A stretch of DNA of 64,000 bases. Origin: Clostridium transplantifaecale (GTDB lineage: Bacteria > Bacillota > Clostridia > Lachnospirales > Lachnospiraceae). The notes under the pieces are model-generated. The model searched no databases. It had not been told where the DNA came from and worked only from the letters and a program-made list of their open reading frames with translations. Shown piece after piece: positions 32,995 to 41,292 of the stretch (its first letter is position 1; every line of letters begins with the position of its first letter). The DNA lies in contig NZ_UYZY01000005.1 in the NCBI RefSeq assembly GCF_900626075.1, forward strand, positions 434,001-498,000, in the 5' to 3' direction. The position numbers and the translations under genes were made by a program.

Positions 32995-34497
32995 TTACAT
33001 AATCTGTCTGCTGTCCTTCAGCATAACGTCATGGGCTCCGCCCTCGACAATACTGGTGGAGGAGATCAGGGTCATCTTGGCATTCTTCTGCAGTTCCGGA
33101 ATAGTCAGGCAGCCGCAGTTGCACATGGTGGAGCGGACCTTGCTCAGGGACAGGCCCACGTTATCCTTCAGGCTTCCGGCATAAGGTACAAAGGAGTCCA
33201 CACCCTCTTCAAAGGAGAGCTTTGCGTCGCCTCCAAGGTCATATCTCTGCCAGTTTCTGGCTCTGGCGCTTCCCTCGCCCCAGTATTCCTTCATATAGCT
33301 TCCGTTGATATTCACTTTTTTGGTAGGGCTCTCGTCAAAACGGGCAAAGTATCTTCCAAGCATCAGGAAGTCGGCGCCCATTGCCAGAGCCAGGGTGATG
33401 TGGTAATCGTGAACGATGCCTCCGTCCGAGCAGATTGGCACATAGATACCTGTTTCCTTATAGTAATCGTCACGCGCCTTGGCAACCTCGATCAGGGCGG
33501 TAGCCTGTCCGCGTCCGATGCCTTTCTGTTCCCTTGTAATACAGATGGCGCCACCGCCGATGCCAACTTTAACAAAATCCGCGCCCGCCTCAGCCAGGAA
33601 ACGGAATCCCTCGCTGTCCACAACGTTTCCGGCTCCAACCTTGACGGTGTCTCCGTAATTTTCCCTGACGTAGTCAATTACGATCTTCTGCCATTCGGAG
33701 AAACCTTCGGAGCTGTCGATACAGAGCACATCGGCTCCGGCTTCCAGAAGCGCCGGGATGCGTTCTGCATAATCCCTTGTATTGATTCCGGCGCCAACCA
33801 AATATCGCTTGGAGGAATCAATCAGTTCATTTTCATTGGTTTTATGGGAGTTGTAATCCTTGCGGAATACCATGGAAACAAGGCGCTGCTCCTTGTCAAT
33901 AATCGGCAGGCTGTTTAATTTATGTTCCCAGATGATGTCGTTGGCTTCTTTCAGGGTAGTGGTTTCATCGGCCCAGATCAGATGCTCAAAGTTGGTCATG
34001 AATTCACCGACCTTTGTGTCAAGAGACATACGGCTCACCCTGTAGTCACGGCCTGTTACAATGCCTAAAAGTTTGCCTCCGGCCGTTCCGTCGGAAGTTA
34101 CGGCAACAGTGGAATGGCCTGTCCGCTCTTTCAGATCCAGAATGTCCTTCAGGGTATTTTCAGGAGTGATGTTGGAGTCGCTGCTGACAAAACCCGCCCT
34201 GTAGTTCTTCACGCGGGATACCATCTGTGCCTGGCTCTCGACGGACTGGGAACCGTAAATAAAAGAAAGCCCGCCTTCTCTTGCCAGCGCGATAGCCATA
34301 TTGTCATCGGATACCGACTGCATGATAGCGGAGGTCATGGGGATATTCAGGCTCAAGGCCGGTTCTTCGCCCCTTGCATATTTAACCAGAGGAGTTTTCA
34401 GGCTGACATTAGCCGGAATGCACTTCGTGGATGAGTATCCCGGAATCAGCAGATATTCACCGAATGTGTGGGAAGGTTCGTTCATGTAAATTGCCAT
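32995..34497 (-). CDS. guaB: IMP dehydrogenase
   Basis: This 500-aa enzyme oxidises IMP to XMP, the committed step to GMP. The catalytic loop is present as GIGGGAICITREQKGIG, with the nucleophilic Cys in AIC. A CBS pair is inserted at about residues 100-220 (TGHSTVAVTSDG, LNSLPIIDKEQRL). The IMP phosphate-binding ICSDGGI and the flap-like SYMKEYWGEGSARA are seen. ATG at 34497 follows AAGGAG. It has its own promoter (34565-34593). It is somewhat longer than the typical bacterial enzyme and belongs to the clostridial variant starting with an HTFGEYLLIPGYS segment. Confidence 0.93.
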   Translation of the reverse strand: MAIYMNEPSHTFGEYLLIPGYSSTKCIPANVSLKTPLVKYARGEEPALSLNIPMTSAIMQSVSDDNMAIALAREGGLSFIYGSQSVESQAQMVSRVKNYRAGFVSSDSNITPENTLKDILDLKERTGHSTVAVTSDGTAGGKLLGIVTGRDYRVSRMSLDTKVGEFMTNFEHLIWADETTTLKEANDIIWEHKLNSLPIIDKEQRLVSMVFRKDYNSHKTNENELIDSSKRYLVGAGINTRDYAERIPALLEAGADVLCIDSSEGFSEWQKIVIDYVRENYGDTVKVGAGNVVDSEGFRFLAEAGADFVKVGIGGGAICITREQKGIGRGQATALIEVAKARDDYYKETGIYVPICSDGGIVHDYHITLALAMGADFLMLGRYFARFDESPTKKVNINGSYMKEYWGEGSARARNWQRYDLGGDAKLSFEEGVDSFVPYAGSLKDNVGLSLSKVRSTMCNCGCLTIPELQKNAKMTLISSTSIVEGGAHDVMLKDSRQIM

Positions 34498-34564
34498 AAT
34501 GATTCGTCTCCTTATCTCTTAACTTTATTTGTATTATTCATTACCATTTTACCTATTTTTTATT

Positions 34565-34593
34565 ATTATACTGAACTGGATCTCTGCCGTCAA
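34565..34593 (-). promoter_or_regulatory. guaB promoter
   Basis: On the minus strand TTGACG (34588-34593), 17 bp, TATAAT (34565-34570), about 70 nt upstream of the guaB start. This is a near-consensus vegetative promoter. Confidence 0.75.
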
Positions 34594-34882
34594 TGGGGCA
34601 GGATGAATATAATTTTATTTAAACAGTTCAGATAGTTTGTACGCGGAATCTGTCCGCGTACGGCGGATTCCCTGCCGCAATATGGGGAGAAGCCGGGGAA
34701 AATAAAGTCAAACGGCGGCTGGTTCCGGCATTCTATCCGGTTTTATATGGGAAGAGGTAAAATGAGTCCCGTGTTTTGTCGGAATTTATACAAAATACTT
34801 TACAAAATGAAGAAAAATAGCCGTGATTCAGTGCATTTTCAATAGACTACGGATGCAATCGGCGATATAATTAGGACATCTG
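34594..34882. other. Intergenic, guaB/folT divergent region
   Basis: About 290 bp with no gene. It must contain the folT promoter just upstream of the riboswitch; TATAAT-like ATATAAT lies at 34865-34871. Nothing else is seen. Confidence 0.4.
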
Positions 34883-34976
34883 AAGAGTAAGGATACGAGC
34901 GTTAAGTATTGGCCGGACGGGGAGTTGCCGGCTGAGCGAAAAGCCCAGGCTTGCGGTTCGTATTCTGCATCCTGCT
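34883..34976 (+). promoter_or_regulatory. THF riboswitch (folT motif)
   Basis: AGAGTAAGGATACGAGCGTTAAGT at the 5' side and CGGTTCGTATTCTGCATCCTGCTTC at the 3' side keep the conserved elements of the tetrahydrofolate riboswitch: the GAGTA/TGCTTC closing stem, GCGTTAAGT, and GCATCC. The internal arm (TTGGCCGGACGGGGAGTTGCCGGC) forms the variable stem. It precedes the folate carrier gene folT, the usual partner of this riboswitch, which senses reduced folates. Confidence 0.88.
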
Positions 34977-35010
34977 TCATACAGCAGTGGAATGGAAACG
35001 CTGAAAGCGG

Positions 35011-35048
35011 CCTTCTTTACTTGCTATATGAGCAAGGTTAAAAGGAGG
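35011..35048 (+). promoter_or_regulatory. Hairpin that can hide the folT ribosome site (riboswitch expression platform)
   Basis: CCTTCTTT at 35011-35018 can pair with the ribosome site AAAGGAGG at 35041-35048 (one U-G pair). The inner stem CTTGCT/AGCAAG (35020-35025 with 35031-35036) closes the hairpin. This suggests that the THF riboswitch controls translation initiation rather than termination. Confidence 0.6.
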
Positions 35049-35057
35049 TTATTTTTT

Positions 35058-35612
35058 ATGTCAACAAGACAGACAGCAAAAACGGGAACAAGGGCTTCTT
35101 TCGGGAGTCTGCAGGTACTTATCATGATGGCGCTGTTTATTGCGCTCAGTATTGTGCTGGGCAAACAGTTGTCATTCACGGCCGGGCCGTTCCGCATCAG
35201 TTTTGAAAATCTTACAGTGCTGATGGCGGGAATCTTTTTCGGTCCTATTGCCGGACTTACGGTGGGGGCGTGCGCCGACCTGATCGGCTGCCTTCTGGTC
35301 GGATATGCGATTAATCCGATCATCACGGCCGGAGCGGCATCGGTGGGATTTATCTCAGGCCTTGTATACAAAAACTGCTTCCGTTCCAAACCGAAACTGA
35401 GGCTTGCGGCATCGGTGGGTGCAGCGCATGTCATCGGTTCAATGATCATCAAATCCATCGGCCTGCGTATTTATTTTGGCTATCCGCTGCAGATGATCGC
35501 CCTGCGAGTGCCGTTATACATTGTAATCGGCTGTGCGGAAGGATATATTATTTACCTTCTCCTGCGCAACAAGGCGTTTGGCAGACAGCTTGAAAGGATG
35601 AAAGACAGATGA
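35058..35612 (+). CDS. folT: Folate ECF transporter S component
   Basis: This 184-aa protein with about five to six membrane helices is the substrate-binding S unit of an energy-coupling-factor folate importer. It works with a shared EcfAAT module encoded elsewhere. Seen: LSIVLGKQLSFTAGPFRISFENL, GPIAGLTVGACADLIGCLLVG and AHVIGSMIIKSIG, matching remembered FolT sequences. ATG at 35058 with AAAGGAGG 9 nt upstream. An upstream in-frame ATG (34992) lies before the ribosome site and is rejected. It is preceded by the THF riboswitch and overlaps folC by 4 nt. Confidence 0.93.
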   Translation: MSTRQTAKTGTRASFGSLQVLIMMALFIALSIVLGKQLSFTAGPFRISFENLTVLMAGIFFGPIAGLTVGACADLIGCLLVGYAINPIITAGAASVGFISGLVYKNCFRSKPKLRLAASVGAAHVIGSMIIKSIGLRIYFGYPLQMIALRVPLYIVIGCAEGYIIYLLLRNKAFGRQLERMKDR

Positions 35613-36955
35613 AATATGAAGAGGCAATAACCTATATAAAAGAATCGACTTCTCCCGGCACCATGCCGGGACTGGAGAGGGTAAGCAGACTGCTTGCCCT
35701 TCTCGGCGATCCGCAGAACGAACTGAAAATTATCCATGTGACGGGAACCAACGGAAAGGGTTCCGTCTGCGCTATGCTGGAATCCATTCTGGATGCGGCA
35801 GGTTATAAGACAGGGCTTTTTACATCGCCCTATATCAGAAAGATGAATGAGTGCATCCACCTTGAGAAAAAGCCTATTGACGACAGGAGTTTTGCGGATG
35901 TCATCGGCTTTATCCGTCCTTTGGCGGATACGATGAAGGAAAAGCCGACGGAATTTGAAATCCTGTCTGCGGCAGCCATGAAGTTTTTCAGCCAGAAGAA
36001 ATGCGACGTCGTTATCTGCGAGACCGGCATGGGAGCCAGACTCGATGCGACGAATACAATGAAGGAAACGCTTGTCTCAATTATTGTAAATGTGGAGCTG
36101 GATCACATGGGCTTCCTGGGGGACACGATAGAGAAGATCGCTTTTGAAAAATCGGGCGTTATAAAACCCGGCTGCCCTGTTATTTTCGGTGGGACAAGAG
36201 AGGGAGCCAGGCAGGTTATCGTAGAGCAGGCGAAGCTCAACAAGGCAAAATTAACAGAGGTTGACTACGGCGCGCTGCAGAATGTGGAAACAGATCTGGG
36301 AGGCTGCTCCTTTGATTTTAATGAATATAAGAAAGTGAGACTTACTCTGCCAGGATTATATCAGCCGTCCAATGCAGCGGTAGCGCTTACGGCCCTGTCC
36401 GTTATGAAAAAAAGAGGCATTTCCGTCAGCGCCGAGGCGGTGAGGCAGGGAATGAAAGCCGTGTCCTGGCCGGCCCGTTTTGAAACGTTGCTGAAAAATC
36501 CGCTCACAATCTATGACGGAGCTCACAATATGGCGGGTATGACGGTTGCCGTGGAGAGCATCCGAACTTATTTTAAGGGCGGAACGGTCAATATTTTCAT
36601 GGGAGTCATGGCGGACAAGGAGTACGATGCAATGGTTGAGATGCTGAAACCTTATACGGAAACCGTGTACACCGTTACGCCGAATAACCCCAGAGCCCTG
36701 CCGGCTCAAAAACTGGCGGACAGTTTTAAAAAGCACGGCGTGGAAAAGGCCAGGTCTTTCGATACGCTCAGGGAAGCGGCGCTCTGCGCGCTGGAAGACA
36801 GTGTAAAGACAGGAAAACCTCTCGTTGCGCTTGGAACGCTTTATATGTATGAGGAGGCGGAACGCACCTTCAGACAGTGTGCGGCTGAGCTGGGCCTTGA
36901 AGACGGCTCTCTAACCGTACGGGAATCAACGGACAGTAATGAGGAAACAGTATGA
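35609..36955 (+). CDS. folC: Bifunctional folylpolyglutamate / dihydrofolate synthase
   Basis: This 448-aa cytosolic Mur-ligase-like enzyme adds glutamate to dihydropteroate or folates. The ATP loop VTGTNGKGSVCAMLESIL (about residue 45), FTSPYIRKMNECI and the metal-binding VNVELDHMGFLGDTIEKIAFEKSGVIKPG (around 155-180, with the lysine carbamate region) are present. YDGAHNMAGM marks the C-terminal lobe. The start overlaps the folT stop (ATGA) and its own stop overlaps the next start (ATGA). Coupled expression in a folate uptake and retention operon is therefore clear. Confidence 0.95.
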   Translation: MKYEEAITYIKESTSPGTMPGLERVSRLLALLGDPQNELKIIHVTGTNGKGSVCAMLESILDAAGYKTGLFTSPYIRKMNECIHLEKKPIDDRSFADVIGFIRPLADTMKEKPTEFEILSAAAMKFFSQKKCDVVICETGMGARLDATNTMKETLVSIIVNVELDHMGFLGDTIEKIAFEKSGVIKPGCPVIFGGTREGARQVIVEQAKLNKAKLTEVDYGALQNVETDLGGCSFDFNEYKKVRLTLPGLYQPSNAAVALTALSVMKKRGISVSAEAVRQGMKAVSWPARFETLLKNPLTIYDGAHNMAGMTVAVESIRTYFKGGTVNIFMGVMADKEYDAMVEMLKPYTETVYTVTPNNPRALPAQKLADSFKKHGVEKARSFDTLREAALCALEDSVKTGKPLVALGTLYMYEEAERTFRQCAAELGLEDGSLTVRESTDSNEETV

Positions 36956-37788
36956 AAATTTCAATACTAAATGAAAATACGGCGGGGAAAAGAGGTTTCC
37001 TTGCGGAGCATGGCCTTTCCCTTCTGATTGAGCATGAGGGAAAGCGCTGGCTCTTCGATACGGGGCAGACGGATGTGTTCATGAAGAACGCGGCGCTGCT
37101 ACACGTGCCGCTTACGGATCTTACGGGTATCATCCTGAGCCACGGCCATTTTGACCACTGCGGAGGCCTTGAATTTCTGGCCAGGGAGTATCAGAAGAGC
37201 GGGAAGGAGCTGCCTCCTGTTTATATCAGGGAGAGTGCGTTTTTGGACAAGTCGGCGATTAATTCCGATCACAGAACATACCGTATCATCGGTATTCCCT
37301 GGAAACGGGAACTGATAGAGAGCGCTGTCCGCCTGACTCAGAGCAAGGAAGAGATAGCTCCCGGAGTGTCGGTCATAGGAGATATCCCATATACGCCGGG
37401 GCTTGAAAAAAAGCCGGATTGGTTCTACATAGACAACGGAACGGAGAAGATTCCCGATTACATGAGCGACGAGCAGATGCTCGTATTTGAGACGGAAAAG
37501 GGGCTGTGCCTGTTTGCCGGCTGCTGTCATCCGGGTATATTAAACTGCCTGGAATACGTCTCACAGTCCTTTCCGGGGCAGAAAATACACAGTGTCTTTG
37601 CAGGGATGCATCTGGCCGGGGCGTCCCGGGAGCGGATTACACAGACGGTGGAAGAGCTTGGAAAAAGAGATTTTGATATCCTTATACCGGTCCACTGTAC
37701 CGGCATTGAGGCCATCGGCCGGATGAAAGCGGCATTCGGAGCCGGATGCCGCCTGGCTGAGACGGGAATGACGATTGAACTCGGATGA
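36952..37788 (+). CDS. Metallo-beta-lactamase-fold hydrolase, COG1237-like (folate operon)
   Basis: This 278-aa cytosolic MBL-fold protein has SHGHFDH (His64-x-His66-x-Asp68-His69), GCCHPGI and PVHCTG metal-ligand blocks. The start LNENTAGKRGFLAEHGLSLLIE is typical of COG1237, which includes the archaeal dihydropteroate-type synthase MJ0301. Its place as third gene after folT and folC, with a 4-nt overlap, suggests action on a pterin, folate or p-aminobenzoate derivative. That is inference from context, and the bacterial substrates are not established to me. Confidence 0.85.
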   Translation: MKISILNENTAGKRGFLAEHGLSLLIEHEGKRWLFDTGQTDVFMKNAALLHVPLTDLTGIILSHGHFDHCGGLEFLAREYQKSGKELPPVYIRESAFLDKSAINSDHRTYRIIGIPWKRELIESAVRLTQSKEEIAPGVSVIGDIPYTPGLEKKPDWFYIDNGTEKIPDYMSDEQMLVFETEKGLCLFAGCCHPGILNCLEYVSQSFPGQKIHSVFAGMHLAGASRERITQTVEELGKRDFDILIPVHCTGIEAIGRMKAAFGAGCRLAETGMTIELG

Positions 37789-37887
37789 GCGATGCAGGCA
37801 AATTCGGGGCTGTGCTGTGCGGGATGGAGATTTTCCGTTTCGCGCGCCGCATAGCATGCTGACGGGCACGGGAGAACACGTAATGCG

Positions 37888-38511
37888 TTAACCTCCCAGT
37901 GTCACGTCCTGTTTTCCATACCAGGCAAATGCCTCCTCCACATGGCGCGGAGTGAAATCGGGCCAATAATCATCCACCACATAAAAATCGGAATAAACCG
38001 ACTGAATCGGCAGAAAACCGGACAGTCTTCTTCTTCCTCCCCACCTGATAATCAGATCGATCCGGGAGATATCAGAGGTCTGAAGTTTTGGGCCAACATT
38101 TCCTTTCTTAAATCCAAGATCCCATTCCCAACTGTAATTAACAAGAAAATTAATCTTCATACCGCCGTTTCCAAAGACCTTACGCGTCGTGTAGGGCAGC
38201 AGTTCCTCCGGAAACATGGCAGATTCGGTATTTCCCGCCACAAGCAGGCTGGCGTCCTCCTTGGACAGCACCTTTACCGCGGCAATGCAGGCCTTTGTAA
38301 AGGCCTGGCGCTGGAGTGAGGGGCGTTTTGTGTTATCCGCGGTGAAACCGTAGAAGGACATTTCTTTCACCCCGAGCTTCTGGCAGGTATGGAACAGCGA
38401 CATGCCGGGAGATATCCCGCGCTCATATCCGTCTTCCTTTTTCAGGCCGTTTCCGACGGCCCATCTTCTGTTTCCGTCGGGGATAATCCCAACGTGTTCC
38501 GGTACTCTCAT
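37888..38511 (-). CDS. Cis-prenyltransferase (UppS) family protein, short and divergent
   Basis: At 207 aa this is shorter than the usual 240-260 of undecaprenyl diphosphate synthase. Family blocks: VGIIPDGNRRWA (Asp12), YGFTADNTKRP, and RIDLIIRWGGRRRLSGFLPIQ then YSDFYVVDDYWPDF. Relative to remembered E. coli UppS, Trp75 is Thr, Glu198 is Arg and the Mg-binding Glu213 is Asp. It could make a different isoprenoid or be regulatory; a canonical uppS is presumably elsewhere. Start: ATG at 38511, preceded by GCGGAGGAAATAAA. The ATG 21 nt upstream lacks a site. It is monocistronic. Confidence 0.8.
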   Translation of the reverse strand: MRVPEHVGIIPDGNRRWAVGNGLKKEDGYERGISPGMSLFHTCQKLGVKEMSFYGFTADNTKRPSLQRQAFTKACIAAVKVLSKEDASLLVAGNTESAMFPEELLPYTTRKVFGNGGMKINFLVNYSWEWDLGFKKGNVGPKLQTSDISRIDLIIRWGGRRRLSGFLPIQSVYSDFYVVDDYWPDFTPRHVEEAFAWYGKQDVTLGG

Positions 38512-38676
38512 TTTATTTCCTCCGCTTATCATTCAAATTTCCTCAAACTCCCGTACGGCGGCCGAGCAGGGGCCGGGGGAATTATCTTGTGTGGAGTATT
38601 GCCGGAAAATGGAAGAAATATTCAGGGCGGGAGCCGGAGACGGCGGTGAAACAGTGAACTTTCCTGACAAATAAAA

Positions 38677-38721
38677 AATGCCCTTACCACCGGTTACTGC
38701 AAATCCGGCGGTAAGGGCATT
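38677..38721 (-). terminator. Terminator of the ktr operon
   Basis: AATGCCCTTACCACCGG (from 38677) pairs with CCGGCGGTAAGGGCATT (to 38721). On the minus strand it is followed by the T run from 38673-38678. It closes the ktrB-ktrA transcript. Confidence 0.85.
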
Positions 38722-38728
38722 TGTATGT

Positions 38729-39373
38729 TTAATGGACGAAGCGGTTGATATCGCGGTTCGCTCCGAGAATCACCAGGATGTCACCCGGCTTAAATACATA
38801 GCTGGCCCCCGGAAGCGGATGCAGGGTATCGCTGTATTTGATAGCCAGGATAGTGATATTGTATTTATTACGGACATTCATATCGACGATGCTTTTACCG
38901 ATCCACGCGTCGGGAACAGGAATTTCATAAATGGAGTGTTCCTGGGTCAGCTCAATGTAGTCGAAAATATTATCGGAGCTGTAACGGACAGCGGAGCGGA
39001 CCGCCATCTCTTTTTCAGGATAAACCACCTGGTCGGCGCCGTTTCTCAGGAGGAATTTTGCGTGAATGTCACGGCTTGCGCGGGAGAGGACGAATTTAGC
39101 GCCCAAATCCTTTAAAAGGGAGGTGATTTCAAGAGAACTCTGGAAGTTATCCCCAATTGCCACGACGCAGACATCAAAGTTTCGGATTCCCAGGGAACTC
39201 ATATATTGTTCATTAGCACAGTCGCCAATCTGGGCGCTGGTGACATAAGGCAGGACAGCGTTGATTCTCTCCTCAGAAGTATCGATAGCCATAACCTCGT
39301 GTCCGAGCTCGTGAAGTTTCATTGCCATAGTGGAGCCGAAACGGCCCAGACCGATGATAAGAACAGTTTTCAT
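38729..39373 (-). CDS. ktrA: Potassium uptake regulatory protein KtrA (TrkA family)
   Basis: This 214-aa cytosolic RCK protein gates the KtrB channel in response to nucleotide binding. An N-terminal RCK_N domain (about 1-125) begins VLIIGLGRFGSTMA (Rossmann glycines) with the acidic MAIDTSEE loop. The RCK_C domain (about 135-214) ends FKPGDILVILGANRDINRF. ATG at 39373 follows GGAGGATATTT. ktrB is 29 nt upstream in the same direction, so the two are co-transcribed. Confidence 0.92.
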   Translation of the reverse strand: MKTVLIIGLGRFGSTMAMKLHELGHEVMAIDTSEERINAVLPYVTSAQIGDCANEQYMSSLGIRNFDVCVVAIGDNFQSSLEITSLLKDLGAKFVLSRASRDIHAKFLLRNGADQVVYPEKEMAVRSAVRYSSDNIFDYIELTQEHSIYEIPVPDAWIGKSIVDMNVRNKYNITILAIKYSDTLHPLPGASYVFKPGDILVILGANRDINRFVH

Positions 39374-39402
39374 TATAAAATATCCTCCAAATTTTATGAT
39401 AA

Positions 39403-40749
39403 TCAGCCGACGGTGATGCGTTCCTGGGGAAGGAGCACCGGAAGCTTCTTTTTGTTTGTGAGTGCATAAAGCATAGTGAGGCCGCCGACACGGCCGAAAT
39501 ACATCAGCAAAATTAAAATGATTTTTGAAAATACGCTTAAATGGCCCGTAATGCCAAGTGACAGGCCGACGGTTGCAATAGCCGATGTGGTTTCAAAGGC
39601 CGCCTCCATCAGGTTGACGTCGTCCAGCCAGGTGATGAGAAAGGTGGCTGTCAGCATCAGGGAAATATACATCGCCAGTATTGCAATAGCGTTTCGGAGG
39701 ATATCGTATGGAATCCTTCTCTTATAGCACTGGATGCTCTCCTGGTTCTGGAACGCGGAGCGTATGCACAGAATGGCCAGGGCAAATGTAGTCGTCTTGA
39801 TACCGCCTGCCGTGGAACCCGGTGAACCGCCGATAATCATCAGGATGACGATGAGCAGCTGGGCCGCTTCCGAAAGAAGGTTTAAATCCACACTGTTAAA
39901 ACCGGCCGTCCTTGTCGTAACCGACTGGAAAAGGGAAGCCATAAAACGATCCTGGAGCGTCAGTCCGTCCCAACAGTCCCGGGTAAACTCAAACAGGAAG
40001 AGGAACAGGGCCGGAAAGATAATCAGACAGATCGTCGTGGTGAGAACGATCTTAGTCTGTAAATGGTAATATTTATGCTGGAGCTTATGGGTCTTAATAT
40101 CATCCCATACAAAGAAACCAATACCGCCGATAATGATTAAAAGCATGATCGGAATGTTGATAAAGGGATTTCCCGTGTAGCTTGTAACCGAAGAGGTGGG
40201 ACCGCTGGTGCCTCCCATCAGGTCGAACCCGGCGTTGCAGAAGGCGGAGATGGAGTGGAATACGGAGAACCAGATTCCCTTCAGGACTCCCATCTGCGGG
40301 CAGAACTGGAATGCCATGATAACGGCGCCCATGACCTCGAAAAAGATCGTGCCTTTCACGATAAAGCTGGTCATGCGGACGATTCCTCCTACCTGCGGGG
40401 CGGAAATGGATTCCTGCATAACGTAACGCTGTTTCAAACCGATCTTCCTGCCCGACAGGATGGTGATAGCGATAGCGAGCGTCACAACGCCCATGCCTCC
40501 TATCTGGATCAGTATAATGATAACCGCCTGACCGAAAGTGGACCAGTAAGTATAGGTGTCATGAACGATCAGGCCGGTCACACAAGTGGCTGAGGTGGCC
40601 GTAAACACAGCATCTATAAATGGAGTCGCTTCACCGGTCTTCGATGCAATAGGAAGGCTCAGAAGAACAGCTCCTGTGATAATAATAAGGAAAAAACCAC
40701 CAAGAATAATCTTGGCCGGAGTCAGCGACCACACTTGTTTTCCAATCAT
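39403..40749 (-). CDS. ktrB: Potassium uptake channel subunit KtrB (TrkH family)
   Basis: This 448-aa membrane protein has four repeated M1-P-M2 pore units. The selectivity-filter loops are visible as TSATCVTGLIVHDTY (first), FHSISAFCNAGFDLM (second), VTTRTAGFNSVDL (third) and ETTSAIATVGLSLGIT (fourth), each with its conserved glycine. It takes up K+ (often with Na+) with KtrA. ATG at 40749 after AGGAG. It is first in the operon. A 540-bp intergenic region separates it from recA. Confidence 0.94.
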   Translation of the reverse strand: MIGKQVWSLTPAKIILGGFFLIIITGAVLLSLPIASKTGEATPFIDAVFTATSATCVTGLIVHDTYTYWSTFGQAVIIILIQIGGMGVVTLAIAITILSGRKIGLKQRYVMQESISAPQVGGIVRMTSFIVKGTIFFEVMGAVIMAFQFCPQMGVLKGIWFSVFHSISAFCNAGFDLMGGTSGPTSSVTSYTGNPFINIPIMLLIIIGGIGFFVWDDIKTHKLQHKYYHLQTKIVLTTTICLIIFPALFLFLFEFTRDCWDGLTLQDRFMASLFQSVTTRTAGFNSVDLNLLSEAAQLLIVILMIIGGSPGSTAGGIKTTTFALAILCIRSAFQNQESIQCYKRRIPYDILRNAIAILAMYISLMLTATFLITWLDDVNLMEAAFETTSAIATVGLSLGITGHLSVFSKIILILLMYFGRVGGLTMLYALTNKKKLPVLLPQERITVG

Positions 40750-41212
40750 ATTGATTTTTCAGCTCCTAAATTCTTTTATTTTATTATTGCCTATTGATTA
40801 TATAAAGAACCGCCAGAGATGTCAACGTAAGAAAATGTAATGATTATTACATCATTATTACAGCGGCCCGTAATACCGCCGCCTGTCTCCCGGAATGAGG
40901 AGGGATTGTATACAGGAATCTCTGTGGACAGACGGCCCGGGAAATGATATAATGCTCTTACTTCTGAAAATAAAGTTTTTACAACATGTCTTGCGGTGCC
41001 CGCTGTCGGCTGTGTACCGCCGTTCTGACCGGCTGTCGTTAACTACCGTGCCCATAACTGTGTTTTACGATGCACGGAAACGCTAAAAAAGCCGTTTCAT
41101 GCCGCATATCACGGATTTCATACAAAAAGCACACATAAACACCCATCGGAATAAGACCCGCTTGGACAGTAATTCTGACTGTGGCATCCGCGTAAAACCG
41201 GGAAAATAAAGG
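40750..41212. other. Divergent intergenic region, ktrB / recA
   Basis: No gene. It contains a small hairpin (GAAACG/CGTTTC around 41078-41100) and, at its right end, the recA promoter. I see nothing else. Confidence 0.45.
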
Positions 41213-41241
41213 TTGACATTTTAAGCCACTTATACTATTAT
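41213..41241 (+). promoter_or_regulatory. recA promoter
   Basis: TTGACA at 41213-41218, 17 bp, TATTAT at 41236-41241. The start of transcription would fall at about 41248, just before the LexA box, which suits repression by blocking initiation. Confidence 0.85.
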
Positions 41242-41253
41242 AAGAACAAGAAA

Positions 41254-41267
41254 AGAACATTTGTTCG
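41254..41267. promoter_or_regulatory. LexA (SOS) box of recA
   Basis: AGAACATTTGTTCG matches the Firmicute LexA site CGAAC-N4-GTTCG in nine of ten conserved positions. It lies between the recA promoter and the gene. Confidence 0.85.
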
Positions 41268-41292
41268 TATTGAGAGATCATTGGAGGATGAG

